From positions 2,224,535 through 2,288,534 of the forward strand of contig NZ_LN831197.1 of NCBI RefSeq assembly GCF_001375535.1: a stretch of DNA of 64,000 bases, given 5' to 3'. Positions within the stretch are counted from its first letter, which is position 1. Each line of letters opens with the position of its first letter. The notes under the pieces were generated by a model. It had not been told where the DNA came from. It saw nothing but the letters and a program-made list of their open reading frames with translations, and made no database searches. Made by a program: the position numbers and the translations under genes. Below are positions 63,664 to 64,000 of the stretch, piece after piece. The stretch is from Bacillus niameyensis. GTDB lineage: Bacteria; Bacillota; Bacilli; Bacillales; Bacillaceae_C.

Positions 63664-64000
63664 TTATTTCACCGTAATTGTCGTGCTCATATAATGATGG
63701 CCCGCACCGCAATATTCATTACATAAAATTAAATATTCACCAGGTTTATTAAATTTCTGGGTAATCTTTTGAATATATCCCGGCATAACCATCGCGTTTA
63801 CATTCGTTTTAGCAATTTGAAATCCGTGGACAACATCTTTTGAAGTCATTATAAAATGTACTGTTGAACCAGCAGGAATTTCGATATTCCCAGGATTAAA
63901 ATTAAACACTTCCAAAGTCATCACAACTTCATATTCATTTTCACCGATTTCGTAAACACCTGGTTTATCGAAAGGAGCCGTTTCATCTACTTTTTGTGGA
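63664..64000 (-). CDS. cbaB: ba3-type cytochrome c oxidase subunit II (partial)
   Basis: 112 codons run open to the window edge; the N-terminal anchor lies outside. The CuA motif CNEYCGAGHHYM and the upstream His in VVHGFQI are present. An internal ATG (VVMTLEV) is not the start, since coding continues upstream as DKPGVYEIGENEYE. Confidence 0.9.
   Translation of the reverse strand, partial: PQKVDETAPFDKPGVYEIGENEYEVVMTLEVFNFNPGNIEIPAGSTVHFIMTSKDVVHGFQIAKTNVNAMVMPGYIQKITQKFNKPGEYLILCNEYCGAGHHYMSTTITVK

Overview
The window reads as a chromosome segment from a Bacillaceae-type Firmicute: low GC, strong AGGAGG-type ribosome sites, and a complete rsbRSTUVW-sigB-rsbX stress operon. Gene order from ddl to the tRNA cluster follows the Bacillus subtilis ddl-murF-cshA-ydbS-ydbT-ydcA-acpS-ydcC-alr-ndoAI-ndoA-rsb-tex-sprT-trnS order, mostly on the minus strand. 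The CmpA cortex peptide indicates a spore former. The genus cannot be fixed from the sequence alone.

Layout. 1-930: seven tRNA genes (minus). 1.0-9.1 kb: SprT-like protein, CmpA, Tex and the sigma-B operon. 9.1-20.7 kb: EndoA/EndoAI, alanine racemase, YdcC-like lipoprotein, AcpS, rhomboid protease, YdbT/YdbS, CshA, MurF and Ddl. 20.8-26.1 kb: uncharacterised protein, CNNM/CorC transporter, a small protein, a MerR-like DNA-binding protein, DUF2512 membrane protein and a phosphoesterase. 26.2-31.2 kb: trpDCFBA behind two tandem tryptophan T-boxes, without trpE. 31.3-36.4 kb: YitT protein and a TPP-riboswitch-controlled thiamin-precursor ABC operon with a TatD hydrolase. 36.4-41.2 kb: NAD-dependent epimerase, larB-larC (larC split by a poly-A slippery site) and glycerate kinase. 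41.2-45.7 kb: worn accessory region with a split MutS-like gene, a broken phosphotransferase and VOC proteins. 45.8-52.4 kb: SulP transporter, then a cluster of two paralogous multi-TM heme-copper-like proteins, DUF2249 proteins, a DUF59 protein and a YlbF-type protein. 52.5-56.2 kb: Nudix, a nonsense-interrupted gene, hypothetical proteins and an NTPase. 56.3-64.0 kb: acetolactate synthase, a radical-SAM/SPASM maturase, a Crp/Fnr regulator, a CuA-type lipoprotein, an Sco protein and a ba3-type terminal oxidase cut by the window end.

The right third appears to be one respiratory or N-oxide regulon. Four perfect TGTGA-N6-TCACA palindromes and one near-perfect site sit at its promoters, and the local Crp/Fnr protein carries a CRP-like RETINR recognition helix suited to TGTGA. 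It contains no cysteine, so it is not an iron-sulfur FNR.

The most unusual signal is a dispersed family of about 150-210 bp foldback elements: five clear copies (11.3-11.7, 23.1-23.5 and 36.05-36.2 kb) and two remnants. Paired arms change together between copies, which indicates selection for a folded structure. A second, shorter repeat (core GTGCCTGGCACGCCCCG) occurs three times. Copies of both families supply the last codons of neighbouring genes.
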